DNA from: an uncultured Chthonomonas sp.
Lineage (GTDB): Bacteria; Armatimonadota; Chthonomonadetes; Chthonomonadales; CAJBBX01
Direction: 5' to 3'
Length of the DNA: 64,000 nucleotides
NCBI GenBank assembly: GCA_903951425.1
Contig: CAJBBX010000174.1
Span: forward strand, 1-64,000
In this document: positions 42,665 through 50,649 of the stretch, piece after piece
Layout of the letters: every line of letters starts with the position of its first letter
Numbering within the stretch: the stretch's first letter is position 1
Notes under the pieces: model-generated
Databases searched by the model: none
Told to the model about the DNA's origin: nothing
Seen by the model: only the letters and a program-made list of their open reading frames with translations
Translations under genes and position numbers: made by a program

Positions 42665-45600
42665 ATGGCCAACGGCCTTCCGCCCGCGCGCGTTCTCCGG
42701 ATGACCATGGACCCACGCTGTCACATAGTTCTATTCGGACCAGTGCGTCTGCGGAGCGCGGATAGGGCGGTCGCCCACTTCCGCTACCGGAAGGCAGCGC
42801 ACTTGCTCGCCTGCCTGGCCCTCCTTCCCGGCCGAAGCTACACGCGGGAGGCCTTGGTCGACCGCTTCTGGCCCGAGATGGAGATCGATGCCGGCCGCGA
42901 TAACCTGAGCAAAGCGCTCTCGTCGCTGCGGCGGGAGCTGGAGCAGGAGCCCATTGCGCCTGGTGCGGTGCTGGTTGCCGACCGGGTGAGCGTGAGCCTG
43001 AGCCCGGGTATGGTCTCCACCGACGTGCAGGAGTGCGACGAGCTGCTTCGGCAGGCGCACCTGACGTCCGACCCGGCAGCGCGCTCTGAGCTGTTGGGCC
43101 GAGCCGTGGGCCTCTGCCAGGGCGATCTGGTGTCCGACTGCTATGACGAGTGGATCGAGCCGGACCGGCGTCGATGGGCGGAACGGCGCATGGATGCCCA
43201 CGTTGCGTGGGCGCATGCGCTGGTGGAGGCGGGCGACCTGCCAGGGGCGCTCGATGTCGCCGCCGATGCAGCGGCGATCGACCCGTTGCGAGAGGACGCA
43301 TGCGTGCTTCGCATGCAGATCTACTCCGCCCTTCGAAGGCCCGGAGATGTCATCGCGTGCCTTCGCGAGTACGAGCACAGGCTCGCCGAAGAGGCAGGCT
43401 CCGAGCTGCCGTTCGCCCTGCTGGAGCGGGCCCAGGCGCTGGCGGCCAGCGGCGACGCGGGGATGCCCGCAAATCCCGCCGCCGCCGGCGAGATCGAGCA
43501 GCCGCCTGCCCCGTTGGCGCCCTCCTCCATGCGGTATCCCCACAGCGCCGCGCCGCGCCTGCCGGCCCCTCCCGTCGCCGTGGACCGCTACTTCGGCCGT
43601 CGCCGGGAGCTCGAGTCGCTCACTAGATGGCTGTCGGTCGATGCCGACGACGCTGACCGTGCGCGGCTGGTGACCCTGACGGGTTCAGGCGGGACGGGGA
43701 AGACCCGCCTGGCGCTGGAGGCAGCCAGGCTCCTATCGACACCATATCAGGGGCGCGTGGCGTTCGTGCCACTGGAGAACGTAGACGATCCGGCGCGTTT
43801 CGGTGTGGCCGTCGCTCGCGGGCTGGGGGTCGGTTGCGGACCGTCCGATGACCCGCTGGAGGCGATTGCCGTCATGCTTGGCGCGACGCCGGCCCTGCTC
43901 GTCTTGGACAATCTGGAGCAGCTTCTGGGCGAGTCGCCTCAGGGAGACGTGCGCGGCGGGGTCAGCCGCCTGCTTGAACTGATGCCGGGCACACGCGTGC
44001 TCGCCACGTCGCGTCAGTCGCTCGCACTGAGGGGAGAGCGCGAGATGCGCCTGTTGCCGCTGGCGACGCCTGCCGGCGCGGGCGCCGACTGCGAGAGCGT
44101 CGCTCTCTTCGTGGATCGTGCGCGTGGCGTAGTGCCGACCTTCGAGGTGAATGCGCAAAACCGCGAGGATGTGGCCGCGCTGTGCGACTATCTGGAGGGA
44201 TCGCCGCTCGCCATAGAGATGGCGGCGGCTTGGGTCCGCATTCTTCCGCCGCCGACGTTGCTGGAGCGCCTGCAGCGTAGCGCCGACGGTCTGTTCGACC
44301 GCCGCAAGGACATCCCCCGGCGTCACCGGACCCTCCGCGCCACGCTGGACTGGAGCCACCACCTGCTGGCGCCCGACCTTCGCGAGGCATTCGCCGCCCT
44401 CTCCGTCTTCCGCGGCGGCTGGTCCCTTCAAGCCGCGGAGGCCGTGATCGGGGACGCGGCCCTTGTCGCGCTGGCCGAGCTGGAAGAGCGATCGCTCGTG
44501 GTGGCGAACAGGGATACGGGACGGTTCCGGTACCTGGAGACCGTGCGCCAGTATGCGTCTGAGCGGCTGCGGGATGCCGGCGCCAACCGGGCTCGCGAGC
44601 GGCATGCGCGCTACTTCGTACGGAAGTTCGAGTGCGTGTCCGTGGCGTCGCCGGCGTTGCAGCGGCCCGGATGGAACTCCCTCAGGCACGACTACCCAAA
44701 CTTGATTGTGGCGCTGGAGTGGCTGGCCGAGAGCGGGCAGACCGAGGATCTCGCCCGCGCGTTCGCGTCCCTGGAGGGGCTGTGGCGGAGCGAGGGGCAT
44801 CACCTGAGGGACGGGGACCACTGGGCGGACCGGGTCACCACGCTGCACCTCAGGCGCGATTCTGCGCGGGCGGCCGCGCTTCTGACTGCCGGCTCCGTCG
44901 CCACCGCACTGGGTCGATGGGAGCTGGGCCGCCGCAGGTACCGGGAGGCCGTGTCCATCGCTAACCGGCATGGCGACCGCGGCGCCGTCGTATCCGGCGC
45001 ATTTCGGATGGCTGGAGCCTGCGCCGCTGGAGGCGACCCCGTTCGCGCTCGGCGCCTCGCCGAGTACGGCCGGACGCTGCTTGGGGACCTCGAGGGCGAC
45101 GCCCCCAGAGCAGATGCGCTCTTGATGCTGGGCAACGTCCTGGGTGCGACGGGAGACACGTCGGCGAGAGAAGGGGCGCTGCGCGAGTGCGCCGCCGTGG
45201 CACGCAGGGCCGGCCTCAGGTCTCCGCTGGCGCACGCGCTCTACGGCCTGTCCGCGCTTGCCCGGGAGCGGAACGACCTGGACGCCGCGGCGGTCCTGCT
45301 GAAGGAGTGCCTGGCGGCCGACGAGATGGACGGGGTGCAGGGAGGCGCAGCTATCTGGGCACTGGGCCAGATCGCCGAGCAGCGCGGCGAGGCGGCGTTG
45401 GCCGGACGCTGGTACCGCCGCTTCCTTCGAGAGAGCCTGCAGGCTCTCAACCCGTGCGGCGTGTTGGAGGGGCTCTACTGCATGGCTCTCGACGCCCTGC
45501 GGAGGAAGGAGATGGACCGGGCAGCGCGGCTGATGGGCGCTCTCCTCAGGCTGGAGGACGAGACCGACTTACAGCAGAGACCGGCTCACCGCAAGTCGGT

Positions 45601-45736
45601 CGACGGTGCGCTGGCGCAGCTACGCGAGCGCCTCGGGGCGGACACCTGCGATGCGCTGCTGGAGGCCGGTTGGCAGATGCCGGTCGAGGCCACCATCGAT
45701 CTGGCGCTGGAGCATCTGCAGCCGAACCAAGGCTGA
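42665..45736 (+). CDS. AfsR/SARP-like transcriptional regulator (BTAD, NB-ARC, TPR-like)
   Basis: A 1023-aa STAND-type regulator. Residues about 15-85 are a winged-helix OmpR-like DNA-binding domain (IVLFGPVRLRSADRAVAHFR, EALVDRFWPEMEIDAGRDNL), 95-245 a BTAD domain (VDLQ-like DVQECDELL, LREYEHRLAEEAGSELPFAL). The NB-ARC ATPase follows with a Walker A GSGGTGKTRLA near 340, Walker B-like LLVLDNLEQLL, RNBS-like VLATSRQSL and GSPLAIEMAAAW. The last 350 residues are helical repeats of TPR type. The frame opens with a GTG at 42662 and ATGs at 42665 and 42701; no ribosome site decides among them. Target genes are unknown; nothing intact lies immediately downstream on its strand. Confidence 0.85.
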   Translation: MANGLPPARVLRMTMDPRCHIVLFGPVRLRSADRAVAHFRYRKAAHLLACLALLPGRSYTREALVDRFWPEMEIDAGRDNLSKALSSLRRELEQEPIAPGAVLVADRVSVSLSPGMVSTDVQECDELLRQAHLTSDPAARSELLGRAVGLCQGDLVSDCYDEWIEPDRRRWAERRMDAHVAWAHALVEAGDLPGALDVAADAAAIDPLREDACVLRMQIYSALRRPGDVIACLREYEHRLAEEAGSELPFALLERAQALAASGDAGMPANPAAAGEIEQPPAPLAPSSMRYPHSAAPRLPAPPVAVDRYFGRRRELESLTRWLSVDADDADRARLVTLTGSGGTGKTRLALEAARLLSTPYQGRVAFVPLENVDDPARFGVAVARGLGVGCGPSDDPLEAIAVMLGATPALLVLDNLEQLLGESPQGDVRGGVSRLLELMPGTRVLATSRQSLALRGEREMRLLPLATPAGAGADCESVALFVDRARGVVPTFEVNAQNREDVAALCDYLEGSPLAIEMAAAWVRILPPPTLLERLQRSADGLFDRRKDIPRRHRTLRATLDWSHHLLAPDLREAFAALSVFRGGWSLQAAEAVIGDAALVALAELEERSLVVANRDTGRFRYLETVRQYASERLRDAGANRARERHARYFVRKFECVSVASPALQRPGWNSLRHDYPNLIVALEWLAESGQTEDLARAFASLEGLWRSEGHHLRDGDHWADRVTTLHLRRDSARAAALLTAGSVATALGRWELGRRRYREAVSIANRHGDRGAVVSGAFRMAGACAAGGDPVRARRLAEYGRTLLGDLEGDAPRADALLMLGNVLGATGDTSAREGALRECAAVARRAGLRSPLAHALYGLSALARERNDLDAAAVLLKECLAADEMDGVQGGAAIWALGQIAEQRGEAALAGRWYRRFLRESLQALNPCGVLEGLYCMALDALRRKEMDRAARLMGALLRLEDETDLQQRPAHRKSVDGALAQLRERLGADTCDALLEAGWQMPVEATIDLALEHLQPNQG

Positions 45737-45745
45737 CGGTGGCGG

Positions 45746-46849
45746 TTAGGTGTTCCGCACGAACCAGTCGAGCAGGGCGTCCGCTTCGGCTTGTGATGCG
45801 GCCCAAGTGTGGTACTGGGCCCTGTCGGGCCGAAGCTCACGGTGGATGAGTTTCACCTCCTCCTGCGGTCCCCAGACCTGCACGGCCTTGCCGCCGGCTT
45901 GCACCCGCTTGAAGAGGTCAATGTACGCCGAATGCCCGCCGCGTCCGTCGCCGGGGACGTACGAGAGCGTGTGGAGCCCCTTGCTCGCGATGAGGTCGGC
46001 GGTATGCACCAGTGCGCCGGGCCCGTCCCAGTGGTAGACCACGTTCCCGACGATGGCGGCCTCCTCCTCCAACGCCGGCAGCACCCACCGCCGGAACATG
46101 GGCGGGCTCATCATGCAGCAGAAGTCGCACTGCAGCGTGGTGTACGGTGCATAGCCCACTTCCGACAACCGTCCGGCACGCCAGACGGCGTCCCAGAGGG
46201 CAGGGAAGGCCGCACGAGCCTGCCGCATGGCGCGGTCGATGGCCTCGGGCTCGTCGATCAGGTCCATGCAGAGCCGCTGCGGTCCGCGGAGGCCCGAGAC
46301 CAGGTCCATGTTGGTGTGCAGGTCCAGCATCCCCATGGTCGCCTTGCCTTGGGCCGCATCGGCGGCGGCGGCATAGAGCTCGAGGATCCGTGTGTAGAGC
46401 GGGTTGGCCGGGTCCAGGGCGATGGGCGGCGCGAAGCTCCAATCGTCAATACAGGGGATTGACCAGTTGGTGTCGCCCGAGCCGTCGCTCCATCCAAGCT
46501 CCGCCCCGCAGAAGACGGCCGCCTCGTCGGGACCGAAGCTGAGCCAGACCGACGGCATCGCCTCGCCGCCGTAGTATGTGCCCTCTACGGCCCGCACCTG
46601 GCGGCGCGCGATCTCGGCGAGGTCGAGATGGACGCGGCCATAGTAGTTCGTGCCCACCGGCCCGTCCGAAGGCTGCGCATCCTGCCGCGGCGCCGTCACG
46701 CAGACGATCGGCCGGTCGATGATCTCGCCTGCAAAGTAGGCATCCCACCGCCTGGCCGCATCTGCCAGGTCGGACTTCAGCGCCATTGGCGTGATGGGCG
46801 TCTTGGTTACCGGCGGATAGGCTGCTGTAACGCGTAGGTCCTGCTCCAT
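45746..46849 (-). CDS. Uroporphyrinogen decarboxylase (URO-D)-like protein
   Basis: A 367-aa TIM-barrel protein of the URO-D/cobalamin methyltransferase-like superfamily. Family features: DAYFAGEIIDRPIVCV near the start, MGMLDLHTNMDLVSGLRGPQ with RLCMDLIDEPEAID, MMSPPMFRRWVLPALEEEAA, and YHWDGPGALVHTADLIASKG. Such proteins in heterotrophic bacteria are seldom true HemE; several demethylate or transfer methyl groups, many are uncharacterised. The ATG at 46849 has AAGGAG nine bases upstream; the open frame extends further but without homology. It converges with the AfsR-like gene (9 bp apart) and diverges from the ThDP decarboxylase gene. Confidence 0.82.
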   Translation of the reverse strand: MEQDLRVTAAYPPVTKTPITPMALKSDLADAARRWDAYFAGEIIDRPIVCVTAPRQDAQPSDGPVGTNYYGRVHLDLAEIARRQVRAVEGTYYGGEAMPSVWLSFGPDEAAVFCGAELGWSDGSGDTNWSIPCIDDWSFAPPIALDPANPLYTRILELYAAAADAAQGKATMGMLDLHTNMDLVSGLRGPQRLCMDLIDEPEAIDRAMRQARAAFPALWDAVWRAGRLSEVGYAPYTTLQCDFCCMMSPPMFRRWVLPALEEEAAIVGNVVYHWDGPGALVHTADLIASKGLHTLSYVPGDGRGGHSAYIDLFKRVQAGGKAVQVWGPQEEVKLIHRELRPDRAQYHTWAASQAEADALLDWFVRNT

Positions 46850-47199
46850 GGCGAGGTTGCTCCTTGGGTGCATCAGGTCATATCTCGCGCCGCGATCGGC
46901 GTCGGGCAGTCGTAGAGCTACTGCGTCCGCCTGGCCCGGGCTGAAGCGATGCCGGCTGATTCGGCGCGGCCGTGCGTGAGTCCTGCTCCGGCTCCCAGTC
47001 CGACGCCAGCCTTGCCGCTCAGGGAGCGCCGGTCGGACGGCGCTCGTAAGCGTGAATGGTACGTTCGGACCGCGCGGCAGTGTGAAGGGGTTCCGTGCGC
47101 GCGATCCGGCTGCCCGTGCCGCGACGTGGCGGGTTGCGAAGCATGATGGATTGTGTGGCGGTTTCGCAGTATCTACTTTGTTATCTAGAGGCACACTGT
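46850..47199. other. Divergent intergenic region
   Basis: 350 bp between the URO-D-like gene and the ThDP decarboxylase gene. Open frames run in from both sides but show no homology or ribosome sites. The A+T-richer stretch around 47150-47200 (CTTTGTTATCTAGAGG) is the likeliest place for the rightward promoter and leader. Confidence 0.35.
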
Positions 47200-48420
47200 A
47201 TGGGTCGGATTCTCGCCGGCAGGCCAGGCACTCGCGGTGCTTGCCCTGATCACGCTATCCTCCAGTCGTACATCGATGCAGGCATCCAGCACGTGGCGTC
47301 GGTGCCCTGCTCCATCACGGACACGTGGCAATGCCTTGCGGCGCTAGCGTCGCGCCGTGGGGATCTGCGCCTGACCATGTCGACCCACGAGGGCAACCTG
47401 GTCGGCATCGCCGTGGGCTCCTACTTCGCCACCGGCAAGCCTGCCCTCGTCCATATGCAGAACTCGGGCCTGATGAACGCAGCCGATGGGTTCATCTCAT
47501 GCGCCAACGCGCCGATCTACCGCATCCCGATGGCCGTGATGATCACGTACCGCGGCGCCGGGCCGGACGATACCAGTGAGCCCCATCAGGAGATCGGGTG
47601 TCGCACTGAGCCCCTCATCGACGCGGTTTTCGGCGACGGCGCGGGCGTCTTCGGTACGCGATGCGGGGCGGGCATCCAGCGCGACCTGGAGCAGTCGATA
47701 GTGACGGCGCTGTCGGGCCGCATCGGGGTGCTGAAGCTCGCACCGGACGCGATCGAGAGGACGACCGACCTCCCGGCCCCGGCCCCGCACACGCTTCCCG
47801 GCGCCGCCGATCCTGATGCTCTACGGGTGCGCCACGGAGCCCCATCCATGCCGTCCGCCATCGCAGGTAGACGCCTGTGGACGCGCGATGACGCGATCGT
47901 GGCCATCGCGGAGAACCACCCCGACGCCGCGCTGCTCTTCTGCAACGGCTTCACGTCGAGGGCGGCGAGGAGCCTGGTCGACAGGCCCGGCAACCTGTAC
48001 AACGTGGGGTACATGGGCGGCACGTCGGCGATCGGCTGGGCGCTGGCGAGGGAACGCCCGGGCCTTGAGGTCGTGGTGGTGGACGGCGACCAGAACGCCC
48101 TGATGAGCACGATGAAGGACCACCTGCTGGTCGACTACCCGCCGAACCTGTCCTGGTACATCCTGAACAACCGGATCGGCGCTTCGGTTGGCGCGGCGGC
48201 CAGCCTGCCCCTGGGCGACCTCTACTCGACGCTCGCCCGCGTTGTGGAGACTGTGCCCGACCGCCCCGGTGAGTTCGCCCATCCCCGTGTCAGCGCCCAG
48301 GGCGCCGTGTTTGATAGCGTTCCACCCGACGACATCCAAGGGAAGCTGGCGAGTCTCTCCTTCAGGTTCAGAACCTGGGTCAGCCGCCACGCGCAAGGAG
48401 GCCCACATGCCGACCGATGA
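47200..48420 (+). CDS. ThDP-dependent decarboxylase, phosphonopyruvate/sulfopyruvate decarboxylase-like
   Basis: A 406-aa protein containing both halves of the phosphonopyruvate decarboxylase type. The N-terminal PYR-like domain has the cofactor-activating Glu64 in STHEGNLVGIAVGSY and QNSGLMNAADGF. The C-terminal domain has NVGYMGGTSAIGWALA and the metal/ThDP motif as GDQ (296-298) followed 25 residues later by Asn323-Asn324; the usual third residue is Gly, here Gln. Likely reaction: decarboxylation of a 2-oxo acid bearing a phosphonate, sulfonate or other acidic tail. The ATG at 47200 has GAGG ten bases upstream. It overlaps the CMD-family gene by 14 bases. Confidence 0.8.
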   Translation: MGRILAGRPGTRGACPDHAILQSYIDAGIQHVASVPCSITDTWQCLAALASRRGDLRLTMSTHEGNLVGIAVGSYFATGKPALVHMQNSGLMNAADGFISCANAPIYRIPMAVMITYRGAGPDDTSEPHQEIGCRTEPLIDAVFGDGAGVFGTRCGAGIQRDLEQSIVTALSGRIGVLKLAPDAIERTTDLPAPAPHTLPGAADPDALRVRHGAPSMPSAIAGRRLWTRDDAIVAIAENHPDAALLFCNGFTSRAARSLVDRPGNLYNVGYMGGTSAIGWALARERPGLEVVVVDGDQNALMSTMKDHLLVDYPPNLSWYILNNRIGASVGAAASLPLGDLYSTLARVVETVPDRPGEFAHPRVSAQGAVFDSVPPDDIQGKLASLSFRFRTWVSRHAQGGPHADR

Positions 48421-49021
48421 GCCGCGCCCAATCCACCCCACCGAGCCGCAGCCGCGCATCCTGCCGCGCGATATGGCGGAGATGCGCGACGAGTGGCTTC
48501 AGATCCTGGCCCGCATACCCGGCGACGGGCTTAAGGGCAAGGGGTTCCCGCGCAACGTGCTGGGCTCCATCATGCACAACCCGGCGACCTTCGGCCCGTT
48601 CCTCGACTACTGGGTGACCTGCAAGTCCAAGATGGGCCTGACCGTCCGCGAGCAGGAACTCGTGATCCTGCGCATGGCTCGTCTCTATGGCAGCGACTAT
48701 GTCTGGAAGCACCACGTGCCTGTGGCCACGGAGTTCGGCGTTTCGTGCGAGGAAGTGGCGGCGGTGTCCGAAGGCGCGCACGAGCGCTTCGCATCCAGCC
48801 GCGAGAAGGCCCTGCTTCTGCTCACCGACGAACTGGTCGAACAGAGGTCGGTCAGTCCGCAGACATGGGCGCACCACGCCTCGCCGCTACCGGCGGGTGA
48901 CGTGGTTGACCTGATCGCGCTGGTCTCGCAGTACACCTTCTTCGCGCTCATGAACAATGTGCTGCAGGTGCCCGTGGAGGACGCATTGGCTGACGTGCCC
49001 GGCCTCGCCGAGCTCGTGTAG
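48407..49021 (+). CDS. Carboxymuconolactone decarboxylase (CMD) family protein
   Basis: A 204-aa CMD-fold protein. The family region is VREQELVILRMARLYGSDYV then WKHHVPVATEFGVSCEEV. The position of the AhpD redox cysteine pair is occupied by other residues (GSDYVWKHH), so it resembles the non-redox CMD branch rather than alkylhydroperoxidase. AAGGAGG lies six bases before the ATG, inside the end of the ThDP decarboxylase gene, so the two are translationally coupled. A joint role is inferred: the CMD protein may act on the product or substrate of the decarboxylase. Confidence 0.85.
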   Translation: MPTDEPRPIHPTEPQPRILPRDMAEMRDEWLQILARIPGDGLKGKGFPRNVLGSIMHNPATFGPFLDYWVTCKSKMGLTVREQELVILRMARLYGSDYVWKHHVPVATEFGVSCEEVAAVSEGAHERFASSREKALLLLTDELVEQRSVSPQTWAHHASPLPAGDVVDLIALVSQYTFFALMNNVLQVPVEDALADVPGLAELV

Positions 49022-49345
49022 GGACTGAACGCTGTTTGGCGTCGGCAAAATGCTAACCGTACATGACACCTCGCCCCAACATGGCCAGTACGGTTACCAC
49101 TTAGCACCGTTCGGCGTGAATAGTACGCCATATGCACCGCACACCGCAACTGGCTCGTCTGCCCGTACGAAGGTGAGCCATGGACCCGGCGGTGGGGCGA
49201 TGTTAGCGTCACCGTGGCATCGACGCAGGGCCTGGCCGACGGACTGGGCGCCTGAGCCATCTCGGCGTCAGTGACCACCCCGCCCCACCCCTCGACTGCT
49301 ACAATGCTCGCAGTAGCGGAACCAAGGGTCGGCGAGGAGGCAGGG
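49022..49345. other. Intergenic region holding an inverted repeat
   Basis: 324 bp between the CMD-family gene and the next secreted hydrolase gene. No gene is seen. A 9-bp inverted repeat (listed separately) is its only clear structure. Confidence 0.4.
49054..49096. promoter_or_regulatory. 9-bp perfect inverted repeat
   Basis: TAACCGTAC at 49054-49062 is mirrored by GTACGGTTA at 49088-49096, with 25 bases between. The arms are less G+C-rich than the surroundings, which makes chance less likely than in the GC-only repeat at 20.9 kb. It is 33 bases after the CMD-family stop and 250 bases before the next ATG. It could be an operator with two half sites; the loop is too long for a normal terminator and no T-run follows. 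Confidence 0.35.
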
Positions 49346-50623
49346 ATGATCGAACTGGCGGCGCGCTTGGCGGTGGTGGGTCTGGCGGTGGCGGCGTTGC
49401 TCTGCGCTTCGATGGCTGAGGCGCGGCCCGCCGCGTGGGTTATCCGCGATGGGCGCTTCTTCGTGAACGGGCGGCGCGTCTTCCTCAAGATCGGCAAGCC
49501 GCTCCGCAACTTCGCCGTGGCCGCCGAGTGCGACAAGCTGATCGCCGACCTGCCTGTGCTGAAGGCGAAGCAGTACAGCGCCATTGAGATCAACTGCTAC
49601 TGGCACCAGTTCGACCCGAACGGCGATGGGACGCCCGATGCTTCGACGGCGCCGCTCAGGCGACTGGTGGACGCGATCTACGCGGCGGGCATGTACCCCT
49701 GCCTCTCGGTGGAGACCTACGGCGTGGGCGGCGGCGCGCTGCCGGCCGGGTTCTGGCAGAAGCACCCGGACGCCGTGGCCGTGAACGCGCAGGGCCACAA
49801 GGTGAACGATACCGAGTACGGCTTCGGCTCCATCGTCCCCACCATCCACTCGCCGCAGTACCGCCGCGTCGTCCATGCGTACATCCAGGCCATCGTGCGG
49901 GCCGTGGACCACAAGAAGGTTCTCTGGTTCGAGACCACCGTCGAGCCGCAGTACATCGGCAACCAGTCCATCGACTACAGCGACCACGCCCGCACGACCT
50001 ACGCGGCGTGGCTGAAGCGCAATCGCCTCCCCGGCCCCGCCTTCCCGGATCTCCTACCGGCGCCCGAGTCATTCGTGAAGGACGCCACCTGGAACCGGTT
50101 CCGGGCAGAGGCGCTGGCCGCGTGGGTAAGCGACGACGCAGCCGCGTTCCGCTCCGTGGCCGGTCCCGACGCCTACGTTGCGGCCGATTACCTGGAGACG
50201 GCGGGGCCAGAAATGCCGAACCGCAACGGCGACTCGCGGACCTTCCTCGAGCGGCTCCGTGGCATCAACGTGATCCAGGTGAACTGGCACTGGCACCTCG
50301 GCACGCGGCGCACCAACGAGGTGGCCTATCGGAAGGTCCGGGAGGCCATGGCCGAGGGCGGCCAGCCTTGGGCGATCGCGGAGCATATGACGCTCAACGG
50401 CTCCGACTTCCGGCCCGACGAGGTCCCCGCCCTGCTCCGGAGCACGCTGCGCAACGGCACGGGGCTGGGCTGGGAGTTCCTCAACGTGGCCCCCAGCTCC
50501 GCCGATCCTTTCAGCGTCTATAGCGACGACTGGTCGCCCAAGCCGCTCATCGCCGAGGTGGAGAACCACTGGGCGGAGTGGATGCGCGAGGTAGACGCCC
50601 TCCCCGCGCCTGGCAAGCGGTAG
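49346..50623 (+). CDS. Secreted TIM-barrel glycoside hydrolase, GH42-like
   Basis: A 425-aa exported hydrolase-like protein. GAGGAGG precedes the ATG at 49346 and a signal peptide ends near SMAEA (residue 26). After VIRDGRFFVNGRRVFLKIG the barrel shows YSAIEINCYWHQFDPNGDG, GMYPCLSVETYGVGG and WFETTVEPQYIG with Glu200 as candidate acid/base, and PWAIAEHMTLNG with Glu346 as candidate nucleophile. These features suit beta-galactosidase-like clan GH-A enzymes such as GH42; I cannot name the exact family. It is followed after 26 bp by a second secreted hydrolase, so both are probably one operon. Confidence 0.7.
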   Translation: MIELAARLAVVGLAVAALLCASMAEARPAAWVIRDGRFFVNGRRVFLKIGKPLRNFAVAAECDKLIADLPVLKAKQYSAIEINCYWHQFDPNGDGTPDASTAPLRRLVDAIYAAGMYPCLSVETYGVGGGALPAGFWQKHPDAVAVNAQGHKVNDTEYGFGSIVPTIHSPQYRRVVHAYIQAIVRAVDHKKVLWFETTVEPQYIGNQSIDYSDHARTTYAAWLKRNRLPGPAFPDLLPAPESFVKDATWNRFRAEALAAWVSDDAAAFRSVAGPDAYVAADYLETAGPEMPNRNGDSRTFLERLRGINVIQVNWHWHLGTRRTNEVAYRKVREAMAEGGQPWAIAEHMTLNGSDFRPDEVPALLRSTLRNGTGLGWEFLNVAPSSADPFSVYSDDWSPKPLIAEVENHWAEWMREVDALPAPGKR

Positions 50624-50649
50624 GGACCGGGCGATCAAGGAGGTGCGGC

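Noticed and set aside
43733..45235. 500-aa minus-strand open frame
   Set aside because: Antisense to the AfsR-like regulator; no recognisable protein features.
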